Source: Trichobilharzia szidati
Lineage: Eukaryota; Platyhelminthes; Trematoda; Strigeidida; Schistosomatidae
Assembly: GCA_944472155.2 (NCBI GenBank)
Contig: OX235277.1
Coordinates: 12,782,804 to 12,846,803 of the forward strand
Length of the DNA stretch: 64,000 nt
Direction of reading: 5' to 3'
The translations under genes were made by a program, and so were the position numbers. Shown here piece after piece: positions 45,970-59,412 of the stretch. The notes beneath the pieces are model-generated. The model had not been told where the DNA came from. It made no database searches and worked only from the letters and a program-made list of their open reading frames with translations. Numbering within the stretch: position 1 is the first letter of the stretch; each line of letters opens with the position of its first letter.

Positions 45970-48600
45970 CCAATGGATATTTTCCACAATTTGGAAACAT
46001 TGTTTACTTTCATTCTAAAATGAGTACGTTCACAAACTGAGATTCTCAATTTAGGTTATTATTCTTCGTAGTACAATCAACAGAATTAAAGATAATATAA
46101 TTTCACGTGATCTACCTCCCCTCAGATTTCACCAGGTATTGTAATAATTTCCACCACCTTTCATAAACTGAGAATCAGTTTTCTACACCTGGTAGATTTG
46201 TGTATAAACGTCACATTGAAATATGCCAAAATAAACCACTACGCTAACATCACATATGCATATGTAAAATGTCAGTGAAGCACACAAACAATTGAGATAA
46301 ATTAAGAGTTGAAATCTCATGATATAGGCTGACTTAGTGAACTTTTCATTGGAATTTATTGGTTACACCTTATGAAAACTTTTATGCTATAGATTAAATA
46401 ACAAATAGAAGGACTGTTTTCAATGTCATCAGCTTGTCAACCACATACATACATTGAAACATTTGTGGTTGTAAAAAACATAAGAAAATTAAATATGTTG
46501 ATTTATGACAGATAAGCGATGATATCGTAATGAGTACTACTGTTCTTAGCAAAACAGTAAAATATGATAAGATCTATCCAATCACTTTGAGTACAGTTTG
46601 CTTCTCACCTTTCTTCAAATCACTTAATACATTTTTTTCTAATGAATTTTAGTATATAAGATTAGTCTTGCAAGTTTCTGTGTTGAAACAACGATCACTC
46701 ATATTTGTCTGTCAGCACACATAATACACATTCCAGAAGATAAATACATGAATCATGTAGATTTGTGCATGTGAGTTATTTAAAAATACAGAGTTCAGAA
46801 TGTTAGGTAGGTGGCAGGTAATGCTCATTTCTTCGTAGTTTTCTTCTTCTGGTGGTATAATTCAAGGATTAACTTGACTAATTATTAAAATTATTGTTAT
46901 ATAGTTGAGTTTCGAGTGGGAAATGTGCCTCCAATAGCACATGTTCTCTGCTATTAGCTCCGCCTGGGCTCCATGACTACTCATAGTCTTTCGACACAAC
47001 CTCATGCAATCACTTTCACGTCATCCTTGGACACACACTCATCTCGGTATTTACTATTGCGTTTCCACTCGAAAGCCTGACACGTAATAACACTCAACAG
47101 GCACCCCAGCATGTGTGCATCTAATCTTTTTCTCATTTTGCACTCATGTTGGGTGATAGGTTCATCCTTTGTTCGCTTGTTTTCGCGCCATCAAATCACC
47201 AGAATTGAGAGAAGTTTGCAGCAAGCTTTTGGAAGTGTTTTTCGTGAAGCGGAAAGTCTCTGTGCGATATCGAAGCACTAACTGAATTTTGAAGCTTGTC
47301 TACTGCTTCTATATCTAAAAGAATTCATTCTACTATTGAGATTCAAAATTATCGTACATAACACCGGATTCTTTATTGACTACTGCAGATAATAAAGAGA
47401 CTGATATTCATGTGCGTACTAGTAAACATCATTGTATCTTACATACTTCTAGTTTTGCACATTTCGATTAATTCAGCATTACAGATGCACCATTTAAGTA
47501 TTAGCATACTTCATGACGCTAAGCTCGTAGCCGACTATGAAGGACTTAAATTCTTCCTAAGATGGTAGAATGAACAATTGACCATAGTTTTCGCATACAC
47601 AGCTCTAAAGTTGATACAAGTAAAAGATTAACTTTGGGTGCAAGACATAAATCACTAAGATATTTGGATAGTAAACTTGTTAACTGGCGATAAAGGATAT
47701 GCCGTTCAGAGCACACAAACCCGTCATCATTTTTCTTCTCGAACGAAAATCTCTTTAGACTTTGATTACCAGTATCCGCACTGATAGATATACAAATTAG
47801 GGTTTAATTAATTCGCTTACTTCTTTCATAATCACTAACAGCCACAATTGTTAATATGCACAATAATCAATTCCTCTCAAATTTACGTTCGTCTTTACCT
47901 TGAAAGTTAAGGATATCAGTATATCGCAGAATCATTCGTTTTTATTATTGCTATCTTAAACTTTAATGCTTTGTGTGATAAGGTGTTATTTATTAACGCC
48001 TTTAATCGCATTTTCACCGTAAAGTGTCAGCGACCTGATTGTGTGATTGCATGGAATATTTCATCGTGAGCTGACATCAGTCCAGAGGGCTACCTGCTGA
48101 GCTGCAAAATTCAACTGCTTAACTAGGTTGTATCCACATCTCTTACTCAACTGCCGAGGGAAAAAAAGACACATTCCTGTCCATTTATTAGTAGAATAGT
48201 TCGCAAGTTAGATGTTCTTGCGTCAGTGATATTCATTTTGAACAAGAAGGAGTTAAGGAGGTTGTTAACTGGTGGTGAGATAGCTTGAACTAGCTGACAT
48301 TTCTCCGTGTAACTGATGACCAGAGAAGATGAAATGCTTATTAGTATGGATATATTCCAATGCAATCTGTGAAAATCTAACTGAATACAGTATAGTTTGA
48401 TGAAGAGGTTTCTTCTAAATTTGACTATGATAATCTCAAGTATGCGTGAAAATCGTATAGAGTATACTGAAAATACCCACAGTTAAGAAGTAATAGTTGT
48501 TCCTGAATTCAACAAGGATGTAGCTTGAGGATTTTCCTACCTAGAATTATCTACAGGCATGAAAAAGTCTTAAACCGTCTAAACCATTGGTTCATCAACT
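45970..48600. other. Non-coding stretch, nothing recognised
   Basis: No supported gene, structured RNA or repeated segment was noticed in this AT-rich stretch. Confidence 0.4.
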
Positions 48601-48619
48601 TCTAACCGAGCAATTATGG

Positions 48620-48712
48620 TTACCCAAGCACAAGACAGAAGCAAGTGGAGGCGTGCAGTTGGAGCCCTGTGTTCCACTAGGAACCCAAGGGAACAATAAT
48701 ATAATAATAATA
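48620..48712 (+). mobile_element. RTE-type LINE 3' tail
   Basis: Only the last part of the element remains: GTGTTCCACTAGGAACCCAA followed by (AATAAT)n. It matches the ends of the RTE copies at 21.65 and 44.4 kb. Confidence 0.6.
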
Positions 48713-48754
48713 AGTGAAATATAAGCTGTAGAATTTAGGTAACGAATTTTTAAT

Positions 48755-49850
48755 CCAACTATGTTCGTAGTCTTTGAGAAGACTTTCACTCAGCTTGTGC
48801 CACAGCATCTTTTGCTCCTCATTGACAATATCAGGAAGAAAGCAGTACACTGTGTGTCAAGGGAAGTTGTCTGATTCACTGCTTACTGAGGCTGACGACC
48901 CTCAGGGAGCTGTTCTTTCTCCTTTTCTGTTTTCTTTCTGCTTGCATAACTTGCTTGAATCTGATGATGAAAGGACGAATTAACCGCTTCATTGCCTATT
49001 AACTCATAGTCAGACACTACTAAGATGAACAGCTTTTATCAAGAGTCAGCAAATGGTCTTTGTCTATCGGTCTCAAACTAAATCCTGCTAAATGTCAGAC
49101 TGATTATTTCAGTTTTATATGTAAAACAAAGTTAAATGAAGCTGTTAATTCCTATGGTCGTTGTATAATTGATGGTAGTGATATAGAAATCAGGTCAGAC
49201 GTTAAGTATCTTGCCCTAACTGTTTCTTCTGATTTATCCTGGTCTTACTATGTCGTAGCAATTTGTGCCATAATATTCCATCTGACATTTTACATTAGGA
49301 ATTTAAGGTTCTAGGGCATAATTCAACCCCTCTTCCTTCAAACCTTCAACTCTTGCATGTAACTTTTCCTTCTTTACTGTTCAGCCTTATTCTTTCCTGA
49401 GTTGCTTAAAAAGATGACGTAATACTTTGTTGAACTCTCTCAGTAGAGGAACTAGTATCCCGTTCGGCCATATCATTGACATCAGAACTATTGATAGGCA
49501 CTTAATTTCATGCAGCAAATTCACTAAAGGGATTCTGTCAGACTGAGAGCATCCAATTTACCCGCAGCTTCAGCTTTGTGTCTCCGCAAGTAAAATAATA
49601 GGTCATTTCAAAATACTTTACACGAGAGCTCGTCTAAGTATGAGAATTCCACGATACCACATTTGGCACGTATATTATGTGACGAAAATAGTGTCAGGGA
49701 CGAGCGGACTAACCTTCTTACCACTGGGAAATAAACAATTTTTCGCCTCCCTGTTCCACCAAGCTTAACTGTCATTATTCTTATATTTATAATCCTGTTA
49801 ATTTTTTGTTTGTTTTCTCCCAAGTGTAAACATCTTTTAAGCTCTGTCGT
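48755..49850 (+). pseudogene. CR1-like LINE, RT fragment
   Basis: Broken frames give the end of a CR1-type reverse transcriptase: LLLIDNI and GRKQYTVCQGKLSD near 48810-48875, then DPQGAVLSPFLFSF near 48900, corresponding to the VPQG block, then WSLSIGLKLNPAKCQ near 49050 and SDVKYLALTVSSDLSW near 49195. Later pieces (for example ARILCDENSVRDE near 49665) resemble the C-terminal tail. The stretch that should carry the catalytic YADD between 48960 and 49020 is missing. Its organisation recalls schistosome SR1/SR3-type elements; that name is not verified. Confidence 0.7.
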
Positions 49851-49899
49851 ACTTATAAATTTTCACTTCACCATACTTTATCATGGGAACATTAGATTT

Positions 49900-52800
49900 A
49901 ATACTGTATAACACGCTAAACTTTCCAGTGTATCGGCACTATTGTTTCAAATAATAACACTGATATCATCATTAGATTTATTATCCGCATGTTGTACTTT
50001 GCACATTTTTGACTACTGTAATAGTGAGAAAATTCCTATCGTTACTTTTATTTATATTTTGAGTAAATATGATGCAATATTGTGTTAGACGCTCAGAATT
50101 TCAAACTGCGTTATAAGTGATTTTTTGTGAGGAAGCAGATTATTATTATTCTATCCACTAAATCGTGTGAAATCATACTATTCAACACTCATAAGTTCCT
50201 CAGTCACAGGTTTTTGTGTGTGTGTGGTTCAGAGATTTGGACAATAACGCATTTTCTCTCTATTTCTATGAGGAAGTCCGTCTTAAGGCACACACATGTA
50301 AATTGGTAGATGCAGTTTAAGGTATCATCAGGTGCAGTTAAATCCAATTTCATTGTATTAAACAACATTTTGACTGATGCACAGAAACAAGCTAGGCAGC
50401 TGGATCGTTTATTTTCAGTGCATAGTTCGGTTTGTTTTACTCTGACACAGATATCATATTCTTTGAAGGCGAACTGTAGAAAGACAGATTTTCTCTTCAC
50501 TACGCTGAATTACTCTATTTTGACTAATTTTCTTCTTGATTCATGAACTTCTGTGAGCATCTTTTTACAAGGAACAATTCTTCTTCGATATCTATTTCTC
50601 AGAGTGAAGGTTTCATAAAGTGTCAAAATATATTCGGATTAATAGTATTTTGAAATTTATGGAATTCAAGGTTTTTAGTTTCAGGTATATAGGCCTCCAG
50701 GTTTCTCTTCTGTTAGTGTACCTCATATTTATACTTTTTATACCACACTTGATATTTCAGTCAAGAAAACGAAAGTTGTTGCAGTTTTATTTTATACTCA
50801 CTTGTTAGCTACATTCAAGGATAACCACTTTTCAGTAGGCTTGATATTTGAAATTTGTCAACAAAGCAATCATAAATGCCCAGTGCATCATCAAAATACA
50901 TATCATAGAGTGTACTGATGAGACAAAGATATTTCTCATAGGTTTCTCATAAAAGTGTCTGCTAGAATCAAAATAAGAGGACTTCCCGTAATAAACCTAA
51001 AGACTTGATGGCATATTAAGTCGGTGGGATGAAACTATGTGACATAGGTGCATATTCCATTTAGTTACGCAACTTGCTGTAGTAAAACTTTGTGTGTAGT
51101 CAAGCATTTTTCGACTGCATCTTTTTCTTTCAAGAATATTCGTGTGACCGTTGTACAGGAGTGGATCCTTTAAAGTCTTGAGTATTTAATAACCTAAATT
51201 ATTGCAGAAATAACGTTATCCATAGTCATGATTGATTTCTCGTTATCACTGTGTAAAAAGTTATGTTGAGTTCTTTTGTAGACTTTATATTTTGAATCTG
51301 TCAGGTTATATAAAACTGAGAAGAAACTTCTTAATAAAAGACAGTGAGGTTATATTTTCTAGGTACATATATAGAATGTGACACTTAGCTTTCTCACGTA
51401 AATATTATTGTGCAAATTGCTTCAAATTATTTCTCCTTTCTACTCAACTTGAATTCATTGGTATTAAACCAGGAATTCATAATGAAATTCTTCTGATTGA
51501 TTTCCTTACACGATTTAACCGTGAACAATTCCAGCATGATACTTACATGTGCGAGAGACAACATACATACAGATATTTCTAATGGCTTGTTTTTATTTTG
51601 AAAGCTACAGTGCAGGTGATCATTTAGTGGACGTAGTCATCGTCAAGTTAACTACCGCTAAAACATTATTTGATATATAAAAGAATGTTCATGCCTACAT
51701 CAAACTTTCAACAATCCAGAAAAACAACTATGTGGCATGTAATCTTAAAATATGGAATCCCATCCTTAGTGAAGTTATAGCCGCTCACTGTTTTCTCGCC
51801 ACTGGTTTCAATTCTACCCACTTCCTCGCAGGATACTCGTCGAACCACCTTATAATCACTCAATACAACTACTTACATTAATTCAGACATTTGCTCCTTA
51901 TAGTTCTTATAGATTAGCCCTTGGAAAGTAAAGAGATTAAAAGATTCCTTTGTATCAGGTTATTGTTTGTGTTCTATTCTATTATGTGAATATAAAGAAC
52001 ATATTGAATAGAAATCAATTCATTCACAACTATCAGAAGTTCTGATTACAGAAAGGATTAAAATTAAACTCATCGAAGTTTTATTAAGGAACCGAATAAA
52101 TATGTAAGCTTTACTACCTCTCACTAAATAAATAAACCAGGCCATATTTAGATACGAATTCAGGTACAGAGAATGTTTTATGAGGTCACTAAATAAAGCA
52201 GAAACAAAGAAATAACTAGTCTTGTCACATACACTTATATTCTTGAGTATTCTGGTGAGTAATTCCAATTTTAGACACTCAAAGACTGAGAGTGTATTGC
52301 TTACCTCAAGGTTTTGTGTCTTTATACTTGATAAGGACTGATTAACTACTCAGCTTATCAGTAGTATATAACATGATTGATATCCATCAAACCAAGTATT
52401 TTCTATAACACAATTATGCACGTTCTCCATCGTTATTAGAGAAAAGGCTAATTTCACTCAGAGATACTTTCAATACGTTTTGAATCACGATAAAAGAAGA
52501 AACGACTTCTGTAGCAATGTAATGAGTGCTTGAAGGTTTAAGGTTGAGTAATTGTGAAGTGTTTTCCTTATGCTGAGAAAATCATTCTCATTTTATGTAA
52601 CGCGTGGCAGGTTCCATTGCATCATACGGGTAACTTCCGCAATATACGCTCATCGAGAACAAAAGTGACATTTTCCATACATCAAACTGAATGTTAGCGG
52701 ATATCAAACGTTCCTTGGCAACTGCACTAGTGAACATTATCAAAAATGCTATCAAATTGTCCTCATAATCTACGGAGGGAGACTTTTTCATCCAGTATTG

Positions 52801-53690
52801 CAAACTAGCCTTTTCAATGAAGATTTTTGTACACCGTGTTAAAAAGAGATACTTTTTTTTCCTGATATCTCACTTGAATTAATATTCATCCAGACATCTG
52901 CATCGCTTTCCTTCGTGATTCATTTTCTTCGGGGAGTTAACCGTCAATAATAAAGCATAAAACTGCTTTGCATGTAAATTTAAATTGAAGAGAAAACGAG
53001 GGACGAAATTAAGGTATAGTTCTAAATCACTGTTCTCCTTTTGAATGCCAAACTGCGTTTTTATCGTTTCCTGTAGTTAGCTATTGACACGTGAATTACT
53101 CCTTAAACATTTTCTGATATATCAAGGGACATCTGTGGATTACATTAGGCTTTCAATAGTCTTTATAATACCATTTAAGCATAATTGTAAACAGTAACTA
53201 GAATTACGATTTCCAGCATTCTGACTGGATACTAAACAAAGAATACTATTTACAATAACTTCATCATCAGGTTATTAATAACATGGAAAATATCATGGTA
53301 CCATCATTTATTTCGTTGCCTTCTCATCAGCTGCCAGCTTAGAGCCTAAATACATTATAAGGTTTAACGTACAAAAAAGTTTCAACATAACTGCGAATTT
53401 CACAAGTTGTCAGTTGACAGAAAGTTCCACAATTGGTGTACAGTGCTCAGAAATTTGCGCTTATATTGACTTTACACACGCAGTTCAAGTTTAAACAAAA
53501 TAAATGTATGCATACAATGTTAAGGGAGTTACGTAATCAAGTCGAGATATGCGTTAGATGCAGAGTGACTAATAAATTAGGTAACAATTTACTGAGTTCA
53601 ACTGAAATCATAGAAAGAAGAGACAAGCGAAATTGCAGATTATCAAAGGCAAATACCACGTAATCAGATAAGCGAATAAAGAAATCCAGT
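49900..53690. other. Non-coding stretch, nothing recognised
   Basis: A long AT-rich stretch. A minus-strand segment at 52588-52880 is open for roughly 100 codons and looks protein-like, but it has no recognised domain, clear splice sites or paralogue, so it is not called. Confidence 0.4.
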
Positions 53691-54772
53691 CACCAGCGCA
53701 ATGACACACTAATTAATGCTTCTTTCTGAACACATAAATTTGGTTTCAGGCGTTTGATAGAGATTGCTTCGGCAACCTTGAGAAGCATGAAGCTCCTTTG
53801 TCTATTGATTATTTTGAAGGATTTCTCGATTTCCACCTCATATCAATCAAGTAGATGTGTGGTAATGGCATTGCTGTAAGTGCATGTACCCTTGATAAGA
53901 AGGCTTTTCGGCACATGTTCAGAAAATTGGAGGTATGCACTTATTTCTGTTCTCCCAATGTAACTGCTTCCGCAGATACATGCAAAACTTTGTATACACA
54001 GTTGAAGTTAACATGAGAAGGGTATCCATCGACTTTTGACTGCACCAAAGAGCATGTTGTTCGATGGACAGGAACCAACTTAGCTGCAGGATAGGCTATG
54101 GCTAGTGACGTTCTCAGTCAACTGTTGACCACTTCTGCGATGTTTTCACATTCAAAATTTAGTTGGATGAAGACAGGCTTTTATCCAACTTTGATTTGTT
54201 TGGTGTTTGAGCCTTCATATCTTCCATATTTGTAAATGAATCTTTGAGGATAACCGTGATCCGCAAAGTCTTCCTCTAGTTTCTCTGCAGAGCACATATT
54301 TCTCGCTCTATAGTACAGAGTCTTGACTTGTGTTCGTCTATAGCTATTTGGACAAAAACCAATAAAATTTTCGTATTGTCCATTCCATGTCAACTTTCGG
54401 TAAATCAACCTCTGGAGACTACCACCTTCTAGGCGTTGCATGGCAATGTCAAGGAAATGTCAATTTCCATCATTTACATTTGCCATAGTATAAACAATAT
54501 TTGTATGTACGTTGTTTAATAGTCTGAGAAGGTAGGAGGCAGGACTTCCGTTGTCACATACTACAAATGTGTCATCGACATATCGACAATAGAAAGTTGT
54601 TTGATCATTTCCATGCTTCAACTTTGTTTTCTCAAGGTTTGACATGAAGTTATATGCTAAAACACCTAGAACGGCCAAACCACATTGCTCTAGTACAAAA
54701 ATCTCTCTCTCCACCATCGCGTGCCATATAAACTGTCTGAAGGCAGTTGTAGCCAAATGATACAAAGAGCAG
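53690..54772 (-). pseudogene. Penelope-like element PLE-5: RT end and GIY-YIG
   Basis: On the minus strand, the frame 54765-54460 holds FMSNLEKTKLKHG and the catalytic block RYVDDTFVVCDN with both aspartates intact (residues 62-73 of that frame). The frame at 54441-54181 continues with IYRKLTWNGQYENFIGF and the connector FADHGYPQRFIYKYG. Further on (about 54010-53690) comes a GIY-YIG domain reading CICGSSYIGRTE, FSEHVP and AEAISIKRLKPNLCVQKE, with one stop within it. Two frame changes separate the three parts. It is of a different PLE lineage from PLE-1 and PLE-2 (YIGRTE rather than YIGQSG). The RT N-terminus is missing; an R1 fragment adjoins at 54775. Confidence 0.75.
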
Positions 54773-54774
54773 TG

Positions 54775-55060
54775 CTGTAATCAATCGCTCAAGACTGACA
54801 GAGTTATCTGCATGCAATCACAGTTTGAGAAATTATTGTTGACCCGGCCGGTGTTAAATCAGCAGATTCATATATACCGTACACAGCATAGATTGCATCT
54901 CTGAACATCCATCCTGTAGATGTCAATTACTCACAATACATGTTGACATATATATGTGTACAAATATATCTCTCACATTTCCTCATTCGCCATTATTTCT
55001 GTTAGTTTGACGTTTGTGAATATTGCCACATGCAAAAGTTATGACCATTGCCTTTCAATA
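54775..55060 (+). repeat. Repeat R1, partial copy d
   Basis: It aligns with 25300-25560 and 29805-30065, including TTGCATCTCTGA and CATCCATCCT, with more divergence than the other copies. Confidence 0.55.
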
Positions 55061-55064
55061 TTCC

Positions 55065-55995
55065 TGTAAACAAAAAGGGAGTGTTCTGACTGAATACTAA
55101 AATTACTCATTAGTACGCTACATAATTCGAACGCAATTTTTCGAATATTACTGCATATTTCTTTACTAACTTAAGTAGTAAGTTCTGTGTAACTGTACTG
55201 CACTTTGATTCAGGTATAACTACTATCCATTTTCAATTCGCAACTAAAGAAAGTCTTGTATACTTTCTAATGTATAATGACACTATAATATAATATCGCA
55301 TTATCAGTAATGTGGAGACAGATAAATGACTAGCTGTAAAAAGATTATCTGGTTGGAAGATGCCATCCAACCGGCTCTAACTACATGAATGATGTAATTC
55401 CTATAAGTTCATATACAGGTTTTTAGATGTCAGCATTAAAGCACTTCTTTCTACGCTGATAGCATATGAAATGTTATACACCGCGAAATAGTGTGAATGA
55501 ATAAAATTCCATCTCAACAAACGCCTCCAGCTTCAAAGTAATCTATAAAGTAAAGGACAACATTCCAAAGACAGTACGATTCCGTCTTCTTTGCGTCGCA
55601 TAAGCCCTAGCCATTAGGCTAGAGAAACCAGAACTGTGCATGGAAAAGAAAATTATACAACAACCACTTTTACCCCCATGGTAACAACTGCGTTGATTTG
55701 ACATAAATTTTCTTTTTTTCGTTTCTTTGATTTGACTTGACTTTTGTTTGTATGCTTATTTTTCTCACTACTTAAAACCTTGTGTACTTCCGTATATTTT
55801 GTTTACATGTACACACACCCTGAGTACAACTCTTTAATTAAACTATTCATGTTACTACGTAACTCTTCTTTAACAGTCGTTTGTGACAACTCATCACTTT
55901 TGTTACACTGCCTCTTATATCAACATCGAACTCACCTGAACTTATTAATTGTATTTTCGTTTGACAAATTTAATGTACACACACATACAAAACAA
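55065..55995. other. Non-coding stretch, nothing recognised
   Basis: No supported feature. The open frame at 55744-56001 is Phe/Leu/Thr-rich from T-rich DNA and runs into a transposon end, so it is not called. Confidence 0.35.
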
Positions 55996-55998
55996 CCA

Positions 55999-56083
55999 TA
56001 AATATTTGCGATTGTACAGCTATGAAAATGAATTCGCCGCCGGAAAGAGACTCTTCGCTGAACTACTTGTCTTCTGTCTATTA
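55999..56083 (+). mobile_element. Solo end of the fold-back element family
   Basis: It matches 45888-45964: TGCGATTGTAC, TGAAAATGAA and CTGAACT follow in the same order and spacing, ending in TCTGTCTA. The rest of the element is absent. Confidence 0.5.
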
Positions 56084-56089
56084 ATGATT

Positions 56090-56840
56090 GAATATCAATT
56101 CATAGATAAACAGTAATTGGCTCACCACAAAACTTGTCATTTCCTCATTCTACCATGGATAATATCGAAGATCTTGACTGATAAAATATCAAAATATTTA
56201 TTTCTTGTTGATTCTTTGTGTTTTCTTTGGAATGCCATATTTCAATCACTTCTAATGCGAGTACCTCTAGATCAAAACAGCAACAAACAAAATGAGAAAG
56301 TAGGCATCTCAGATTCCACTGATCATCACCATAAACTGGGATGAGAAGGCATTGACCCCGAAATTTATTTCAGTTATAATCAACGTGATCTCAAGATCTC
56401 ATTGTCATCGATAAAGTTTCTATCAACAGAATGGATTTTCTCAAAAAAATCTCAACTTAGAGGTGAACATTTCGGGTAGGTAAGCGAAAAGATAAAACGG
56501 ACATTGAAATGTCTGGAGACATAAACTGATTTCATCTGTATCAGATATCCAGTAGATTATTTCAACTGAGAAGTGATTTGAACTGTTGCTAAAGCTTTAA
56601 AGCAATTTCACTGAATTGGAAACGCAGAGTCGTTCCTGCCACTGTCACTTTGCTACCTTACTGTGGATAAACTAGTAAGTGACCTGAGTTGTCATCTCAT
56701 CCAGAATCAAATCGATTATCTGACTTGTTGTAAACAACTTGTGTAGTCGGATTTGATGGAAATGATAACTGCTTGAACTGTCAACTTTTGACATATATAC
56801 ACACATATATGTATAATCCAATCGTTGTCTTTCGACTGGA
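56090..56840. other. Non-coding stretch, nothing recognised
   Basis: No gene or repeat was recognised apart from a short ATATATACACACATATATG run near 56790. Confidence 0.35.
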
Positions 56841-56849
56841 ATTCTCATG

Positions 56850-57504
56850 TCTCACTTCCATTCATAAATAACATGTTCCATCAAAAATAATCTCAGTTAG
56901 CTTAGTGTCTCAAATTCATTTGAATTCGTTGATTCAATAAGTGATGCTTGTGTATCCGGGGAGAAAAACGATATCCATGGATGTTACGTCCCTTTTTACC
57001 AATGTTCCTCTCACTGAAACCATTTGGTTGTTATGCAAATTCATTGAGGATAATTATGCAGACGTGTGTGTTACGAGGCACTAACTGAAGGAACTACTAT
57101 TAAGATGCACTTTAAATGTTTCATTCAAGTTCATCAACACGCTTATTAGAAAAAGAGATGTAGTGAAATTGGGGACACCATTGCGTCGTTTACTTGCAGA
57201 CTGTTTCTTGGCAAGTTTTGAAAAATAGTATGTTATGGCCTACTGTCGATAGTTTTCATTCGTACCAAAGATACATGGAGGATACTTTCATCATATATGA
57301 CGACAATATCGGCATCGAATGGATAACTGAGGAGTTCAACAACTACTACTGTGCTATCCATTTCATAACAGAATCAGAGATGAAATCAGAATTCCATTTT
57401 TCAGATTTTTTTTCTAAAAACGAGATCTGAGGGTTCTCTTTGAAGAACAGTCTACAGGTAACCAATATGGAAAAGTGAATACACGAATTTCCACATTTAT
57501 GTCC
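56850..57504 (+). pseudogene. PLE reverse transcriptase relic, copy 3, with D1-side flank
   Basis: Positions 56850-56957 match the sequence just before the RTE insertion in locus 1 (20050-20160), uninterrupted here. The RT follows: MDVTSLFTNVPLTET near 56980, then LGTPLRRLLADCFLASFEK near 57170. The catalytic block reads RYMEDTFIIYDD (near 57270), with Glu in place of the first Asp. Stops break the frame. Compared with copy 1 (21685-22652) it ends earlier and joins repeat R1 directly. Confidence 0.7.
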
Positions 57505-59412
57505 TTTGTAAATGTCGTTAATAGAGGCCTTTAAGTAAGTTAGTTATTGAGAGATCCTGGTAGTGAAAGTACACGGACGAGCAAGTAAAGACACAACCAA
57601 ATAGGGGAATAAGGAAAAAACTTGAAGACTTCGAAGATGATTTGGATTCTGTCAAGTCGATGAGTGTTGTCAACAGACAAGGGGGAAGGAAGATGCCTAA
57701 AATTGCTGAGGTTTGTGGGATTGACACGAATAAATTCACTAACTGTAAGTCGGTGTGAAAAGTGACCAATAAAGTTAAGTGATTCTGAGTGGACTCAATC
57801 GACAGCAAAGCACTTCTGCGTTGATACATAGTTTACAATAGTCGATTCGTGAAGAGGACATGCACAGGCCTCCTTTCGGAATCCACTGATTTTACACTCC
57901 TATGTAGTCAAAAATGAATATGATTACGACATCCAACTAAAGATTGACATCTGGATGTCCACAAGATGTGGATCAGGATGCTCATGAGTCTGAATATGGC
58001 ACCAGAAATGAAGCGTGATCTATGTTCATAAGAAACTGGAAGGTGACAAAAGCGAAAAGTTGATTTATCGTAGCTCTTGACATGAAGCCACTGATAATAC
58101 GAACGCATCGTGTAGATCACATTCCGTATCAAGCATTATTCGACATTATTAGATTATCATTTGTGAAGACGTATAACAGTGATGAGCTTCAGCTGAGATG
58201 GCGAATGCATAGAGCTGAGATTTAGAAATTGGAATAAACAGTGACCAGACGAGACAAAATCTCTCACAGACACACAGTGAAATCATCATCTGGAGCAGTT
58301 CTATCAGTCGCTCCATCAGGGTCATAAGTTTATGTGCTCCAGAGTATTTACGAGTTTGCAAGAAAAAAGTCGAAGAAGCGAATTGAACGAATACGAAATC
58401 AAAATACCTGTAGTAGTCAAAAAACAAACCTCACGCGGCAAAATCCAACTGTCATTTATCGACTGATGAATAAACTATCTGAAGTCCATAGTTGCCAAAT
58501 GATTAAAACCCCAGTGATGCAATGAATAGCTCAACAATGACAGAATTCCCTGTGTGCAATCACAGTTTTCGGTGCTGTTAATAACCTGGCCGGCGCTAAA
58601 TCAACAAATTCATAAATGCCGTACACAGCATAGTTTGCATCTCTGACAATCCATCCTTAGAACGTCCATTCCTCACATACCTTGTTGACTACTAGAAGTG
58701 TATAAACACATTACTCACATTGCCTGATTTACTTTTGATTCAAATTAAATGACGGTTGTGAGTATGGCCGCATGCACAAGATTTGAATATTGCTGAGGGA
58801 ATTTTATTAGTTGTCTTGCGGACAAAAAATCAATGTTTGACTATTGTGTGCATACAGCTGTGGAAGGTGATGAGGAATATATTGAAGAATGTATTGCTTG
58901 ATCAGTGATTACTCTTTTCAATTCTGAATCGCCTCCTTTCAGAGATTGTGAGGAATGACTGTGTTTTGTGTCCTGGGCTATGCAGAGCAATCACTCGTAA
59001 TTGAATCTTCTTCTACATAATTTTCCAGTGGCAGACTGATATATTAACCCAACTTTAAAATAATTTGAAAGGTTTCGTAGACTTCAGATTCTTTAGAATA
59101 CTGTCTGAAAAACACGTCAGGATTTCTACACTCATCTGAAATGTGATTCAGGGTCAATATTCTAGGCTCGAATATGCTTTAAATTCAAAATTCACTTTAA
59201 TATGAGATAGGAATTAACCTCATCCATCCGAGAGACGCTACTATGTGCGAATTTTGAGATTTTGTCTCGAAACGTTTCTCAACTTAGAGACCTGCATTTA
59301 TATGACAGTGCCACTTTAACTGCATTCAATCGCATATGTCCCCAACAAGGTAGATGCATTCTCCGGATTTCAGGCATTTCGCAGTGTTGGTTCAATGAGT
59401 CCCTTTCAAACG
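57505..59412 (+). repeat. Repeat R1, copy c
   Basis: It aligns with R1 copy b (28840-30670) to the edge of the assembly gap. No coding content is conserved between copies. Confidence 0.65.

Noticed and set aside
52588..52880. Minus-strand open segment of about 100 codons
   Set aside because: A length that chance allows here; no family recognised and no convincing acceptor or donor.
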